The position numbers and the translations under genes were made by a program. The notes under the pieces are model-generated. The model saw only the letters and a program-made list of their open reading frames with translations. It did no database searches and was not told the origin of the DNA. DNA of 64,000 bases from Bacillota bacterium (GTDB lineage: Bacteria; Bacillota; Clostridia; Lachnospirales; Lachnospiraceae): positions 84,033 through 148,032 of the forward strand of contig JAEZFK010000028.1 in NCBI GenBank assembly GCA_023437715.1. The letters run 5' to 3'. Shown here piece after piece: positions 1 to 8,367 of this stretch; position 1 is the stretch's first letter, and every line of letters starts with the position of its first letter.

Positions 1-1318
1 CATATTCGTCCTCTTCCTCCTCATTCCGTTTGAGTATATAAAGCCCCTGAATGATTGAAAAAATGATAAAGGTGCTCAGAATGGAGCTTCCCCCATAGCT
101 GACAAGAGGGAGGGTCACTCCTGTGGAGGGAATGAATTTCGTCACCCCTCCCACGGTCAGGAACACCTGGGTGATATAAATAGTTCCAAGCCCAAAGGCG
201 ATCAGCTTATAAAAAGCCGCCTGCATCCGGCTCGCAATCATCATGAACTGCAAAAAGCACCCCAGGCAGATCAGCAGGACACACAGGGCAAATACACCCC
301 CCATCTCCTCGGATATGGCAGAAAATATGAAGTCCTTTTCCACCACCGGGATTCTTCCCGGCATCCCCCGGTACAGTCCCATGCCAAACCAGCCCCCTGT
401 TCCGATGGCAAAGAGAGACTGGGTGATCTGGTAACCCTTGCCCGCAATATCGGACCAGGGATTCAGCCACGCTGCTACCCGGGTCCTCACGTGCCCGAAC
501 AGCTGGTAGGCCAGCAGAGCTGACAGAGTGCCTCCTCCGGCTCCGGCCAGAAGATAAAACCATTTTCCAGTGGCCACAAACAGCATGAAAATGTAGGTGA
601 CGAAGAAAATGAGGGCACTTCCCAAATCCTTGGAGAGCACCAGAATGAGCACATGAAGCGCCGCCACAATGGTAACCCACAGCACGGTTTTAAAGCTGGT
701 GGACCGGTAAAACATGGTGGCCGTAAAAAAGACGAAGCTTATTTTCACAAATTCCGTGGGCTGAAAGGAGTAACCGCCGATTCCTAAGGAAAGCTGGGCT
801 CCGTAGCTGCTGGTTCCTGCAATGCAAACCACTCCCAGCAGAAGAAGACCGCCGATTCCGTAGACCCAGGGAATCTTGCTCAGCTGCCACACCCGGTCAA
901 TGACAAAGGGAATCACCCATGTCGCCAGGGCCGCGGCGGCAATGATGACAAACTGCTTCATCGCCCGTTCAAAGGAAAGCCTGGTCAGCATAATAAGGCC
1001 TATGGAAAGAAGCAGGCACATGTTGTTCACCAGAAGCCTGGAAACATTGCGGTAGAAGAGCCGGTAAATGAAAAGATAGCCGAAAAAGAACACTACCTGA
1101 GCCAGATAAAACACCAGAATCCGCTCATCCTCCGTTTCCAGCCAGAGAATCCCATAGGCCAGAAGATGAATGAGAAACATAATCAGATTCTGACGCCTGC
1201 AGACTTTCTTCTGCCGGAACTCATCACGGTATGAAAAAAAACGGAAATTCAAATATGTGTATAATGCCATCATCAGGATCATCAGATACCTGGAGACATC
1301 AATAATCAGATTAATCAT
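1..1318 (-). CDS. FtsW/RodA/SpoVE-family peptidoglycan polymerase, 3' end cut by window
   Basis: This is a multi-pass membrane protein of the SEDS family. These proteins polymerise lipid II into glycan strands together with a class B penicillin-binding protein. The reading frame is open from the ATG at 1318 (preceded by AGGTGG) to the window edge, giving 439 residues. It shows about ten hydrophobic segments and the family signatures FQPTEFVK, LVLSKDLGSAL and, near the edge, the loop ending VSYGGSS. Some 20 or more C-terminal residues probably lie outside the window. It starts 8 bases downstream of the U32 peptidase stop, so the two are probably co-transcribed. The N-terminal hydrophobic extension resembles the Clostridial FtsW-like paralogue often found beside FHA and penicillin-binding-protein genes. 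Whether it serves division, elongation or sporulation cannot be decided from sequence. Confidence 0.88.
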   Translation of the reverse strand, partial: MINLIIDVSRYLMILMMALYTYLNFRFFSYRDEFRQKKVCRRQNLIMFLIHLLAYGILWLETEDERILVFYLAQVVFFFGYLFIYRLFYRNVSRLLVNNMCLLLSIGLIMLTRLSFERAMKQFVIIAAAALATWVIPFVIDRVWQLSKIPWVYGIGGLLLLGVVCIAGTSSYGAQLSLGIGGYSFQPTEFVKISFVFFTATMFYRSTSFKTVLWVTIVAALHVLILVLSKDLGSALIFFVTYIFMLFVATGKWFYLLAGAGGGTLSALLAYQLFGHVRTRVAAWLNPWSDIAGKGYQITQSLFAIGTGGWFGMGLYRGMPGRIPVVEKDFIFSAISEEMGGVFALCVLLICLGCFLQFMMIASRMQAAFYKLIAFGLGTIYITQVFLTVGGVTKFIPSTGVTLPLVSYGGSSILSTFIIFSIIQGLYILKRNEEEEDEY

Positions 1319-1325
1319 ATTCCAC

Positions 1326-3533
1326 CTACTCTACACCGCGCTTGAAATGACCTCTCGTAAATTCCTCCAACTGCAATTCCCCATCTCTCCCATGGAGAAA
1401 CTCCTCGGAAAAGCGTTTGATAACCGCTTCCGTCCGGGCCTTGTCCTCTATGGTAAACTGAAGCCGTATGGAACTGGGAGAAAGCTTCCTCACCGTTTCC
1501 TCAAGTCCCAAAAGAGACAGGGGAGCTGAATTATAAATGGAATTATAGCAGAATCTGCAGTGGTTTCTTACGGGAAATTCTTTTCCCATCCGGTCCTTTA
1601 TCATCAAAAGACCTGGGATCTTGTCACACTGTTCCACTCCCTGATGAATGCATTGGGCAGTCACCATCATAGGCAGACGGCCGTATACCAGAAGCTCTCC
1701 CGGAACTTTAAGTTTTCCCAATTCCCGGCTGTTTAATTCCACCGGCCAGGTAAGCTGGTTGGCTCCCAGCCCTAAAAGCATTTCCTGAGCCCTGTTATTC
1801 ATGCCGTATACGCCAAAATCAAAGATCAGACAGCTCTTTATGCCATTGTTCTTTAAGTAGACCGGCTCCTCCAGGGACCGGATCAGAAAGCCATCGAACC
1901 CGGCGTCTTTCAGTTCTTTTAAATGCCCGTTGAAAAACCGCTCCGCTTCTGTGCGGAATATATGGGGCATAGTAAGGACGCATTCTTTGCCGTTTTTATG
2001 ACAAAACTCCACAGAGGTTTTCCACGAATCCGGAGAAAATTCTGCTGCATCAATATAAATCCGTTTCACATCAGCAGCATTTACCGCCGCCTCAAGGCAG
2101 TCCGGCCGTTCCAGGGAAACCGTGAGCTCCAGGCTCCTGTCTTTCATCTGGTTTTGGGAGTTTGGGCCGGTACAGCTATTTTCTGCTGTCTCCGTGTTTT
2201 CCTGCTCTTCCAATTTAGACCCGGCTCTGAAATGAGCTTCCAATACCGCCTTTTCCAATGCTTCCAATCCTCTCCGTCGCAGATCATTGAGAGCCTGGAC
2301 CGGCATAAATATGCTGCCCTTTATATCCGCCTCAAGAATTTCAAAGAAAAAGGGTGTATTCCCGGTCTTGTCCAGCTGTTTTTTCACCTTTTCTTCTGTC
2401 ATGGGCTGATTCTGGGCCGTCTGCACCCTTTCGCCTGTAACAGTAACGCTTTGGCCGCAGCCCTCAAGGGTCAGACAGGCCTCCTGCCCCTCTTCCAGAT
2501 ATACGCGGCCGGCTGCCGGCTCCATGACCTGCTTGTCCACAAAATTTTTATCCAGATAATCAAAGAGCGTCTGATTTCCTTCCCGGAAAGCCGGTTTTTC
2601 TTTCCAGACCACCATATCACGGCCATTATGGTGCTTATAATATCCGTCGGTCTGTCCGCCCCGGTCAAAGAGATCCAGAAGTGTTTTCCGGTCCTGTTCC
2701 TCTACCCGGTAGCCCGCTCTTCCCTCTTTCAGATAGAGATCCACGTATTTGCGGTAAATACTCACCACCCCTGCCGTATATCTGGGACTTTTCATTCTTC
2801 CTTCTATTTTCATGGAGTAAATCCCGGCTTCTACTATGTCAGGAATTATGTCCAGAGTGCTTAAATCCTTAAGACTTAAGCAGTAGCGTTCTTCTTTCTT
2901 CCCTAAATCCTTTCCATCCCGTTTCACCCCGAAAGGTAGGCGGCAGGTCTGTGCACACCTTCCCCTGTTTCCGCTGCGCCCTCCGATCAGGCTGCTGAAT
3001 AAGCACTGTCCCGAATAGCAGTAGCACAAGGCACCATGGACAAAGCTTTCAATTTCCACGTCCACTTCATTATGAATGCGCTCAATTTCTTTTAAGGACA
3101 TTTCTCTCGCCGTGACAACACGCTCCGCCCCTAAATCCTTTAAGAGGCCTGCGCCGTAAACGCCGGTAATGGTCATCTGGGTGCTTGCGTGTATAGGAAG
3201 ACCGGGGAAATGCTTCCGTACAAAGGCTAAAACCCCAAGGTCCTGTACAATGACCGCATCCAGCCCCCTTTTATAATACGGAAGGAGATAATCGTAAAGC
3301 TCGTCCATCTCCTGCTCCTTCATCAGGGTATTGACTGTCATATACAGCTTACAGCCGTGGATATGTGCATAATCAAGGGCTTCCAGCAGCCGATCCTCGC
3401 CCGGATTGTCCGCAAAAGCCCTTGCCCCAAACCGGCTTCCACCGATATAGACCGCGTCAGCCCCTGCCGCAACCGCCGCCTTCATACTTTCAAACGATCC
3501 TGCCGGAGCAAGGATTTCAACTGCTTTTTTCAC
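1326..3533 (-). CDS. U32 family peptidase (RlhA/TrhP-like RNA hydroxylation family)
   Basis: A 735-residue protein of the U32 family. The first third is a TIM-barrel-like domain beginning EILAPAGSFESMKAA. The family signature, SFVHGALCYCYSGQC, follows near residue 170, with further Cys in the SGNRGRCAQTCR stretch; conserved cysteines here bind a cluster in studied members. The C-terminal half matches the long form that carries the DUF3656 (collagenase-like) region. Bacterial members RlhA and TrhP are needed for hydroxylation of 23S rRNA and tRNA, so an RNA-modification role is likelier than proteolysis. I chose the GTG at 3533 because AGGAGG lies 6 bases upstream; the longer upstream frame has no such site. 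zapA lies just upstream, an arrangement usual in Firmicutes, and the FtsW-like gene follows after 7 bases. Confidence 0.88.
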   Translation of the reverse strand: MKKAVEILAPAGSFESMKAAVAAGADAVYIGGSRFGARAFADNPGEDRLLEALDYAHIHGCKLYMTVNTLMKEQEMDELYDYLLPYYKRGLDAVIVQDLGVLAFVRKHFPGLPIHASTQMTITGVYGAGLLKDLGAERVVTAREMSLKEIERIHNEVDVEIESFVHGALCYCYSGQCLFSSLIGGRSGNRGRCAQTCRLPFGVKRDGKDLGKKEERYCLSLKDLSTLDIIPDIVEAGIYSMKIEGRMKSPRYTAGVVSIYRKYVDLYLKEGRAGYRVEEQDRKTLLDLFDRGGQTDGYYKHHNGRDMVVWKEKPAFREGNQTLFDYLDKNFVDKQVMEPAAGRVYLEEGQEACLTLEGCGQSVTVTGERVQTAQNQPMTEEKVKKQLDKTGNTPFFFEILEADIKGSIFMPVQALNDLRRRGLEALEKAVLEAHFRAGSKLEEQENTETAENSCTGPNSQNQMKDRSLELTVSLERPDCLEAAVNAADVKRIYIDAAEFSPDSWKTSVEFCHKNGKECVLTMPHIFRTEAERFFNGHLKELKDAGFDGFLIRSLEEPVYLKNNGIKSCLIFDFGVYGMNNRAQEMLLGLGANQLTWPVELNSRELGKLKVPGELLVYGRLPMMVTAQCIHQGVEQCDKIPGLLMIKDRMGKEFPVRNHCRFCYNSIYNSAPLSLLGLEETVRKLSPSSIRLQFTIEDKARTEAVIKRFSEEFLHGRDGELQLEEFTRGHFKRGVE

Positions 3534-3621
3534 ATGTGCCTCCTGTTTGTATTGATTGATATCTTGTTTATTGATGAAAGAGAGGATGCCCCGGCCCCGC
3601 CAATTGACATCCCCTCCTGAT

Positions 3622-3990
3622 TCATTCCTTCTGACCGGAATCCGCAGATTTCTTTCCCCCTGCAAGTTCCGCCTTTGCCGCCTCAAGCTTCATCTGGGTG
3701 GCCACAAGCTCGTGCTTCAAGCTGTATGTCTCCTTCTCCATCTCCGCTTTCTGCTGTTCCAACCTGGCGATCTGTTCTCTTGCCTTAAAATAATCATCCG
3801 CCATATTCAGTTCTATCATAACATTCTGGTATTCCGCGCTCTGTTTGGTGAATCCCGCCTGACGCTTTAACGTCATAATCATCTCGTTAATATAGCTGGC
3901 CAGACGCTGGATATAGCCTTCGTCCTCGCTCCCACCCAATGTATAAATCTTACCGTCTATTAAAACCTCTGTAACGTGTTTGGAATCCAT
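3622..3990 (-). CDS. zapA: Cell division protein ZapA
   Basis: A 122-residue ZapA homologue, which binds FtsZ and bundles its filaments at midcell. The N-terminal part (VTEVLIDGKIYTLGG, then a helix around EGYIQRLASYINEM) is the typical ZapA fold. The rest is a long heptad-rich coiled coil, about residues 55-112, ending in a charged tail. The start is an ATG with GGGAGAG upstream. It is the first gene of the zapA, U32 peptidase, ftsW-like series. The intergenic stretch upstream of it, before ruvB, holds a copy of the dispersed palindromic repeat. Confidence 0.88.
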   Translation of the reverse strand: MDSKHVTEVLIDGKIYTLGGSEDEGYIQRLASYINEMIMTLKRQAGFTKQSAEYQNVMIELNMADDYFKAREQIARLEQQKAEMEKETYSLKHELVATQMKLEAAKAELAGGKKSADSGQKE

Positions 3991-4023
3991 GCTGTTTCTC
4001 TCCCTGTTATCATTTGCATTACG

Positions 4024-4172
4024 ATTCAGCCATGCAGAAATATTTGCGGGATTAGAGTATGGGGAGCTCGCTCACCAGGCTCAAATCCTGCAATTATTTC
4101 TATAGGGCGGAACGCCTGGCATGAATAATTTTGCGAGCTTCATCCGCAAAATTATGAATGGCATGGCTGAAT
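4024..4172. repeat. Dispersed structured palindromic repeat, copy 1
   Basis: This 149-base element lies between zapA and ruvB. It is bounded by a perfect 12-base inverted repeat (ATTCAGCCATGC at 4024-4035, GCATGGCTGAAT at 4161-4172). Inside are two hairpins: a long one around the loop GGGGAGCTCGCTCACC, and a second with arms ATAATTTTG and CAAAATTAT. A diverged copy lies at 5968-6109 and an end fragment at 43961-43983. No coding frame is apparent. It has the build of a MITE or an intergenic RNA-structured repeat such as BIME or RUP; no target-site duplication is evident. Confidence 0.8.
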
Positions 4173-4234
4173 ATCAACTCATTATTACTATAACATACTT
4201 TACACAGTTAGGAAAGTTCTAAAATTGACGCAGT

Positions 4235-5233
4235 TCAAGACTCCATGACAATTCCCAAATGAGCATAAGCCCGTTCCGTTGCCACCCGCCCTCTGGAGGT
4301 GCGGTTTAAAAAGCCGTTCATAAGAAGATAGGGCTCATAGACGTCTTCCAGAGTTCCGGCATCCTCTCCCAAAGCGGCGGCCAGGGTATCTAACCCAACA
4401 GGACCTCCGGAAAACTTCTCAATCATAGTGGTTAAAATCGCCCGGTCGTTGTAATCTAAGCCAAACTTATCCACATCCAGGATATCCAGGGCAAAGTCCG
4501 CCACTTCTTTTGTGATTTTTCCGTTATATTTCACCTGGGCAAAATCCCGGACCCTCTTTAAGAGGCGGTTTGCCAGTCTTGGGGTTCCTCTGGAACGTTT
4601 GGCGATTTCAGCCGCCCCTTCCTCTTCGATCTCTACATTTAAAACCATGGCAGAGCGGCATATGATGACCTTAAGCTCCTGGGGCGTGTAAAATTCCAGC
4701 TTTTGCACCACGCCGAACCGGTCCCTTAAGGGCGCGGTCAAAAGACCGGCCCTGGTGGTCGCTCCCACCAGGGTGAATTTAGGCAGGTCCAGACGGATGG
4801 ATCTGGCTCCGGAATCTTTACCCAGCATAATATCAATGGCAAAGTCCTCCATGGCCGGATATAAAACCTCCTCCACCTGACGGTTTAATCGGTGAATCTC
4901 GTCTACGAACAGCACGTCGCCTTCCTGAAGGTTATTTAAAATGGCCGCCATCTCTCCCGGCTTTTCGATGGCCGGTCCTGATGTGACTTTCATGTTGACC
5001 CCCATCTCATTGGCAATAATGCCGGAAAGGGTGGTCTTTCCCAGACCGGGCGGCCCGTAAAATAAGACGTGGTCCAGAGATTCCCCTCTGGCCTTCGCCG
5101 CATCAATATACACCTTTAAATTGGCCCGTATTTTTTCCTGCCCAATGTATTCTTCCAGACACATAGGCCGCAGACTGGGCTCGATTCTTTTATCTTCTTC
5201 CGTTATTTCTGTTGTTATGATTCTACGTTCCAT
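4235..5233 (-). CDS. ruvB: Holliday junction branch migration helicase RuvB
   Basis: A 332-residue AAA+ motor that drives branch migration of Holliday junctions with RuvA. The Walker A loop is GPPGLGKTT (about residue 59), Walker B is VLFVDEIHRL (about residue 108), the sensor 1 region is TLVGATTRAG, and an arginine-finger segment (PLRDRFG) follows. The C-terminal winged-helix domain ends in the usual FLNRTSRGRVAT segment. Length is normal for the family. It lies 21 bases downstream of ruvA in the same direction, the standard ruvAB order; no ruvC is present, as usual in Firmicutes. The ribosome binding site is weak. Confidence 0.97.
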   Translation of the reverse strand: MERRIITTEITEEDKRIEPSLRPMCLEEYIGQEKIRANLKVYIDAAKARGESLDHVLFYGPPGLGKTTLSGIIANEMGVNMKVTSGPAIEKPGEMAAILNNLQEGDVLFVDEIHRLNRQVEEVLYPAMEDFAIDIMLGKDSGARSIRLDLPKFTLVGATTRAGLLTAPLRDRFGVVQKLEFYTPQELKVIICRSAMVLNVEIEEEGAAEIAKRSRGTPRLANRLLKRVRDFAQVKYNGKITKEVADFALDILDVDKFGLDYNDRAILTTMIEKFSGGPVGLDTLAAALGEDAGTLEDVYEPYLLMNGFLNRTSRGRVATERAYAHLGIVMES

Positions 5234-5254
5234 CTCTGTTTTTACCCGCTATTT

Positions 5255-5866
5255 TTATATAAACGCCAGATGCTTTAAGGAGGCCTTAAGCACATCTTCC
5301 GCCGTCATGGTCTCGGTTACTTCTACCTGGCGTACCGCCCGCCCTGCCTCTGCCTGGGAGTAGCCCAAAGCTGTCAGGGCCTCGATGGCTTCTCCTGCCA
5401 CGCCATGGGATAGTGGATTCCTGCCGGTGTCCTCCAGAATAAACTGCTGGGGCAGAACATCCGCCATATTGATCTTATCCTTTAAATCCAGAATGATCCT
5501 CTGAGCCGTCTTTGCTCCGATTCCCGGCGCTCTGGAAATGGCCTTTGCATCTCCGGAAAGAATGGCCATCCTTAAATCATCAGGGGCCATTGCGGAAAGA
5601 ACCCCTAAGGCGCCCTTGGGGCCAATGCCGTTTACGCTTATGAGCTGCTTAAACATCTGCAGATCCTGACGGTTTAAGAAGCCGTAGAGGCACATGGCAT
5701 CCTCTCTCACCTGAAAATATGTATAAAGCTTTGCTTCCTTCCCGATGCCCGGAAGCTTTTCCAGCACGGACAATGGCACATGGACCTCCAGGCCCACATT
5801 CCCGCTTTCTATGACAACCGTATCTTCAAAAATTTCGGCCAGCGGCCCTTTTACAAAAGAAATCAC
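5255..5866 (-). CDS. ruvA: Holliday junction DNA-binding protein RuvA
   Basis: A 203-residue RuvA that forms the tetramer holding the four-way junction for RuvB. The OB-fold N-terminus begins VISFVKGPLAEI. Two helix-hairpin-helix motifs follow (ISVNGIGPKGAL and SRAPGIGAKTAQ), and the C-terminal three-helix domain (EAIEALTALGYSQAEA) contacts RuvB. I placed the start at a GTG with AAGGAG 9 bases upstream. This gives exactly the usual length, while the longer frame adds 23 residues not seen in the family. A second copy of the dispersed repeat lies about 100 bases upstream. Confidence 0.95.
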   Translation of the reverse strand: MISFVKGPLAEIFEDTVVIESGNVGLEVHVPLSVLEKLPGIGKEAKLYTYFQVREDAMCLYGFLNRQDLQMFKQLISVNGIGPKGALGVLSAMAPDDLRMAILSGDAKAISRAPGIGAKTAQRIILDLKDKINMADVLPQQFILEDTGRNPLSHGVAGEAIEALTALGYSQAEAGRAVRQVEVTETMTAEDVLKASLKHLAFI

Positions 5867-5967
5867 TCTGTCCGTCTCCTTTTTCTTCCATGGTACTTTG
5901 ACATTTATCATAGCATACTGCCTCAGGTTATGCAAGCAGATAGTCGAACAAAGATTCTGTTTTACAG

Positions 5968-6109
5968 TTCAGATGTGCAGAAACATTTGCAGAATTTGTG
6001 AATGGGGAGCTCGCTCACCAGGCACAAATCCTGCAAATGTTTCTATAGGGCGGACGCCCGACATGAATAATTTTGCGAGCCCCACCCGCAAAATTATGAA
6101 TGGCACATC
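5968..6109. repeat. Dispersed structured palindromic repeat, copy 2
   Basis: This is a diverged copy of the 4024-4172 element, between ruvA and the YprB-like gene. The first hairpin has 22-base arms with one mismatch (starting AGAAACATTTGCAG) around the conserved loop GGGGAGCTCGCTCACC. The second hairpin has perfect 11-base arms (ATAATTTTGCG/CGCAAAATTAT). The outer stem reads GATGTGC...GCACATC, where copy 1 has GCCATGC...GCATGGC, so both arms changed together and pairing was kept. Confidence 0.8.
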
Positions 6110-6141
6110 GTCCCCCCTCCAATCTCCCCCCCCCTCATCCG

Positions 6142-6170
6142 TTGACGAACCGCCCATATTCCGCTATAAT
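6142..6170 (+). promoter_or_regulatory. Sigma-A promoter of the YprB-like gene
   Basis: The -35 box is TTGACG and the -10 box is TATAAT, separated by 17 bases. It lies 29 bases upstream of the ATG at 6199 and just beyond the second palindromic repeat. Confidence 0.75.
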
Positions 6171-6198
6171 ATGGTTGAAAGAAAGGACAAAATCAGCC

Positions 6199-7293
6199 AT
6201 GATCACCTTAGAAAAAACCATCTCATTTCACGAAACATATCCCCTTGAACGGATCGGCAGAAAAGAAGAGCTCCTGTTCTTTGATATTGAAACCACAGGC
6301 TTTTCCGGGGAATACTCCACCCTTTACTTAATCGGCTGTGTCTATTACCGGAATGACCGGTGGAACCTGGTCCAGTGGTTTGCAGATACCCTGGATTCGG
6401 AAAGAGAAGTCCTTGGGACTTTTTTTGAATTTATGAAAGATTTCACAAAGGTCATACATTTTAATGGGGATGGATTTGATATTCCTTACTTATCAAAGCG
6501 CTGCCTGGCCCACGGTCTGCCCTACGGTTTTTCCGGTGTGGAAAGCCTGGATATCTATAAAAAAATACGCCCTTACCGGGGAATCCTGGGACTTTCCAGC
6601 ATGAAGCAGAAAGCCATTGAGGAATTTTTAAAGGTAGAGCGAAAGGACCTTTATTCCGGCGGACAGCTGATTGAGGTCTATAAGGATTACCTCATTTCCC
6701 ATGATAAATATTTATTTGATCTCCTCATCCTGCACAACGAAGATGATCTGAAAGGAATGCCTTTAATACTTCCTATTTTAAATTATCCCGACTTTTTGGA
6801 GCACGATTTTCTGCTGGAGCAGCAGGAGGTCTTTCACCAGACGGATATCTTCGGACGGCCCCAGCCCATGCTGAAGCTCACCTGCACAAACGGTTTTTCC
6901 GTTCCTGTAGAATTTTCAAAATCCAATTCCCTTGTGCTTCTGGAGGCGGAAAGGGAATATCTGTCCCTTACCATTGACCTTTATGAGGGAGAGCTTAAAT
7001 ATTTTTATCCTGATTATAAAAATTATTTTTATTTGGTTTATGAGGATAAAGCCATACATAAGAGCGTAGCAGAATACGTAGATAAGGAGGCCCGGGTGAA
7101 AGCTACGGCAAAAACCTGCTATACCCGTCAGGCAGGCTGCTATCTTCCGCAGTTTTCCTGTCTTTGGACGCCCTGCCTCCAAAAAGAATTTAAAGATAAG
7201 ATCACATATGTTTCCTACGAACCTCATTTTTTCGAGGAGGAAAGAAATGCCAGCCGGTATATCCGCCACCTGCTGGAGGTCTTGTCCCGGTAG
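6199..7293 (+). CDS. Ribonuclease H-like (DEDD) domain protein, YprB type
   Basis: A 364-residue protein with a DEDD exonuclease fold of the RNase_H_2 type, as in YprB. Exonuclease motif I is FFDIETTGFSGE (about residue 27). Motif II is IHFNGDGFDIPYL (about 88), and a later HNEDDLKG (about 178) supplies acidic metal ligands. The C-terminal 150 residues are the extension typical of the group. The start is the ATG at 6199 with AAAGGAC upstream and a good promoter; the longer in-frame extension runs through the promoter and repeat, so it is rejected. Family members are presumed nucleases acting in the cytoplasm, with unproven substrate. Confidence 0.85.
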   Translation: MITLEKTISFHETYPLERIGRKEELLFFDIETTGFSGEYSTLYLIGCVYYRNDRWNLVQWFADTLDSEREVLGTFFEFMKDFTKVIHFNGDGFDIPYLSKRCLAHGLPYGFSGVESLDIYKKIRPYRGILGLSSMKQKAIEEFLKVERKDLYSGGQLIEVYKDYLISHDKYLFDLLILHNEDDLKGMPLILPILNYPDFLEHDFLLEQQEVFHQTDIFGRPQPMLKLTCTNGFSVPVEFSKSNSLVLLEAEREYLSLTIDLYEGELKYFYPDYKNYFYLVYEDKAIHKSVAEYVDKEARVKATAKTCYTRQAGCYLPQFSCLWTPCLQKEFKDKITYVSYEPHFFEEERNASRYIRHLLEVLSR

Positions 7294-7308
7294 GCTGAGG
7301 AAACCGGT

Positions 7309-7854
7309 CTAATAATCTCCTTTTTTCAGCAGCTTTCTGATATAGGCAAAGGTCTTTTTCTCCCCCTGGTCCTTCAGCATTAGAAGGAGCTCCTCCAACA
7401 GCTGCCTGGTTTCCGGCGCTATGACCATGTAGGGGCTGCCGTAGATATAGTATTCCCAGGGGGAGGCGTCGGTGTAATTCTTCCCCTGATAGGTCCTGGA
7501 AGCCGCAATCCTGTCCATAATCATTTCAACGACATATTTTAAGGGCATCTTATGCCCTACCAGCCCCTTTGACATGTCCGTCGTAAAATCAATCCAATAT
7601 TCAAAATGATGCTTGTTGCGGCCTTTGTGATGGAGCCAGGCTTTGGAAAAGCCTTTCTCTTCCCGTTCTGCCGCGTTGGGGCTTCTGGTCCCCTGATAAT
7701 AAAGTACGCCGGGAATAAATTCCTCGGGGCCATATTTTGACAGATCATGAAGAAGTCCCTGTTTTATAAGGCCAACACTGAAACAGTATTTCATGACCCG
7801 GATCTTGTGTATACTAATTGTGCTGAAATGTCTCCATAGGTTTCTTAATTTCAT
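7309..7854 (-). CDS. DUF5662 family protein
   Basis: A 181-residue protein matching the DUF5662 family common in Clostridia. It is rich in His and aromatic residues: LLHDLSKYGPEEF near residue 40, then HHKGRNKHHFEYW near 80. These look like the metal-binding helices of an HD-type phosphohydrolase, but no reaction is established. The ATG at 7854 has AAGGAA 6 bases upstream and is preferred to an upstream in-frame codon. It converges with the YprB-like gene, ending 15 bases from its stop. No partner gene suggests a pathway. Confidence 0.75.
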   Translation of the reverse strand: MKLRNLWRHFSTISIHKIRVMKYCFSVGLIKQGLLHDLSKYGPEEFIPGVLYYQGTRSPNAAEREEKGFSKAWLHHKGRNKHHFEYWIDFTTDMSKGLVGHKMPLKYVVEMIMDRIAASRTYQGKNYTDASPWEYYIYGSPYMVIAPETRQLLEELLLMLKDQGEKKTFAYIRKLLKKGDY

Positions 7855-7977
7855 TATTTTTTCCTTCTTGTTTCTCAAAAAAATCTTCTTTCATTCTATC
7901 ATCTTTTTAAAGATTTCACCACTTATTTTGTCTGGCAGTTTATTTTATAGAATTCTTTTTTTCAAAGCGGAAAATAT

Positions 7978-8006
7978 TTGACACTATTCCCTTTTTATGC
8001 TATTCT
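7978..8006 (+). promoter_or_regulatory. Promoter of the cold-shock gene
   Basis: The -35 box TTGACA and the -10 box TATTCT are 17 bases apart, with a TGC extended -10. The 5' untranslated leader is about 55 bases, as expected for a gene whose leader folds with temperature. Confidence 0.75.
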
Positions 8007-8067
8007 TAGGGAAGTTACAGATATCCTGTAACGGTACAATTTTTTTATTCATTTTGGAGGTATCGTA

Positions 8068-8265
8068 ATGAAAGGTACAGTTAAGTGGTTTAACAACCAA
8101 AAAGGTTACGGATTCATTTCCGACGAACAGGGTAACGATGTATTTGTTCACTACTCAGGACTCAGCATGGATGGCTTCAAGTCTTTAGACGAAGGCGCTG
8201 CCGTAGAGTTCGATGTAGTAGACGGAGCTAAGGGGCCACAGGCTACGAACGTAATCAAATTATAA
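8068..8265 (+). CDS. csp: Cold-shock protein, CspA family
   Basis: A 65-residue single OB-fold RNA chaperone. RNP-1 is KGYGFI and RNP-2 is VFVHY; the opening MKGTVKWFN is diagnostic. Proteins of this size bind single-stranded RNA and DNA and keep messages unfolded. TTGGAGG lies upstream of the ATG. It is transcribed alone from a strong promoter and stopped by a hairpin shared with the convergent hslO gene. Confidence 0.95.
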   Translation: MKGTVKWFNNQKGYGFISDEQGNDVFVHYSGLSMDGFKSLDEGAAVEFDVVDGAKGPQATNVIKL

Positions 8266-8334
8266 TCATTGACTTATCAGTGTACCTTTTTTCAAATACA
8301 GGAAGAAGTTATATTGTTTCACATGATTACGATT

Positions 8335-8361
8335 AGAGCCATCCAGAGGATGGCTCTTTTT
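8335..8361 (+). terminator. Rho-independent terminator between csp and hslO
   Basis: Perfect 10-base arms AGAGCCATCC and GGATGGCTCT surround a 3-base loop and are followed by a T-run on the plus strand. The stem may also stop minus-strand transcripts coming from hslO. Confidence 0.85.
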
Positions 8362-8367
8362 GACGCT

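Noticed and set aside
207..890. Several frames within the first kilobase
   Set aside because: They are alternative frames of the FtsW/RodA-type gene, whose frame is continuous from 1318 to the window edge.
1923..2864. Long open frame on the plus strand
   Set aside because: It is antisense to the U32 peptidase gene, has no ribosome binding site or family motif, and the minus-strand frame is clearly coding.
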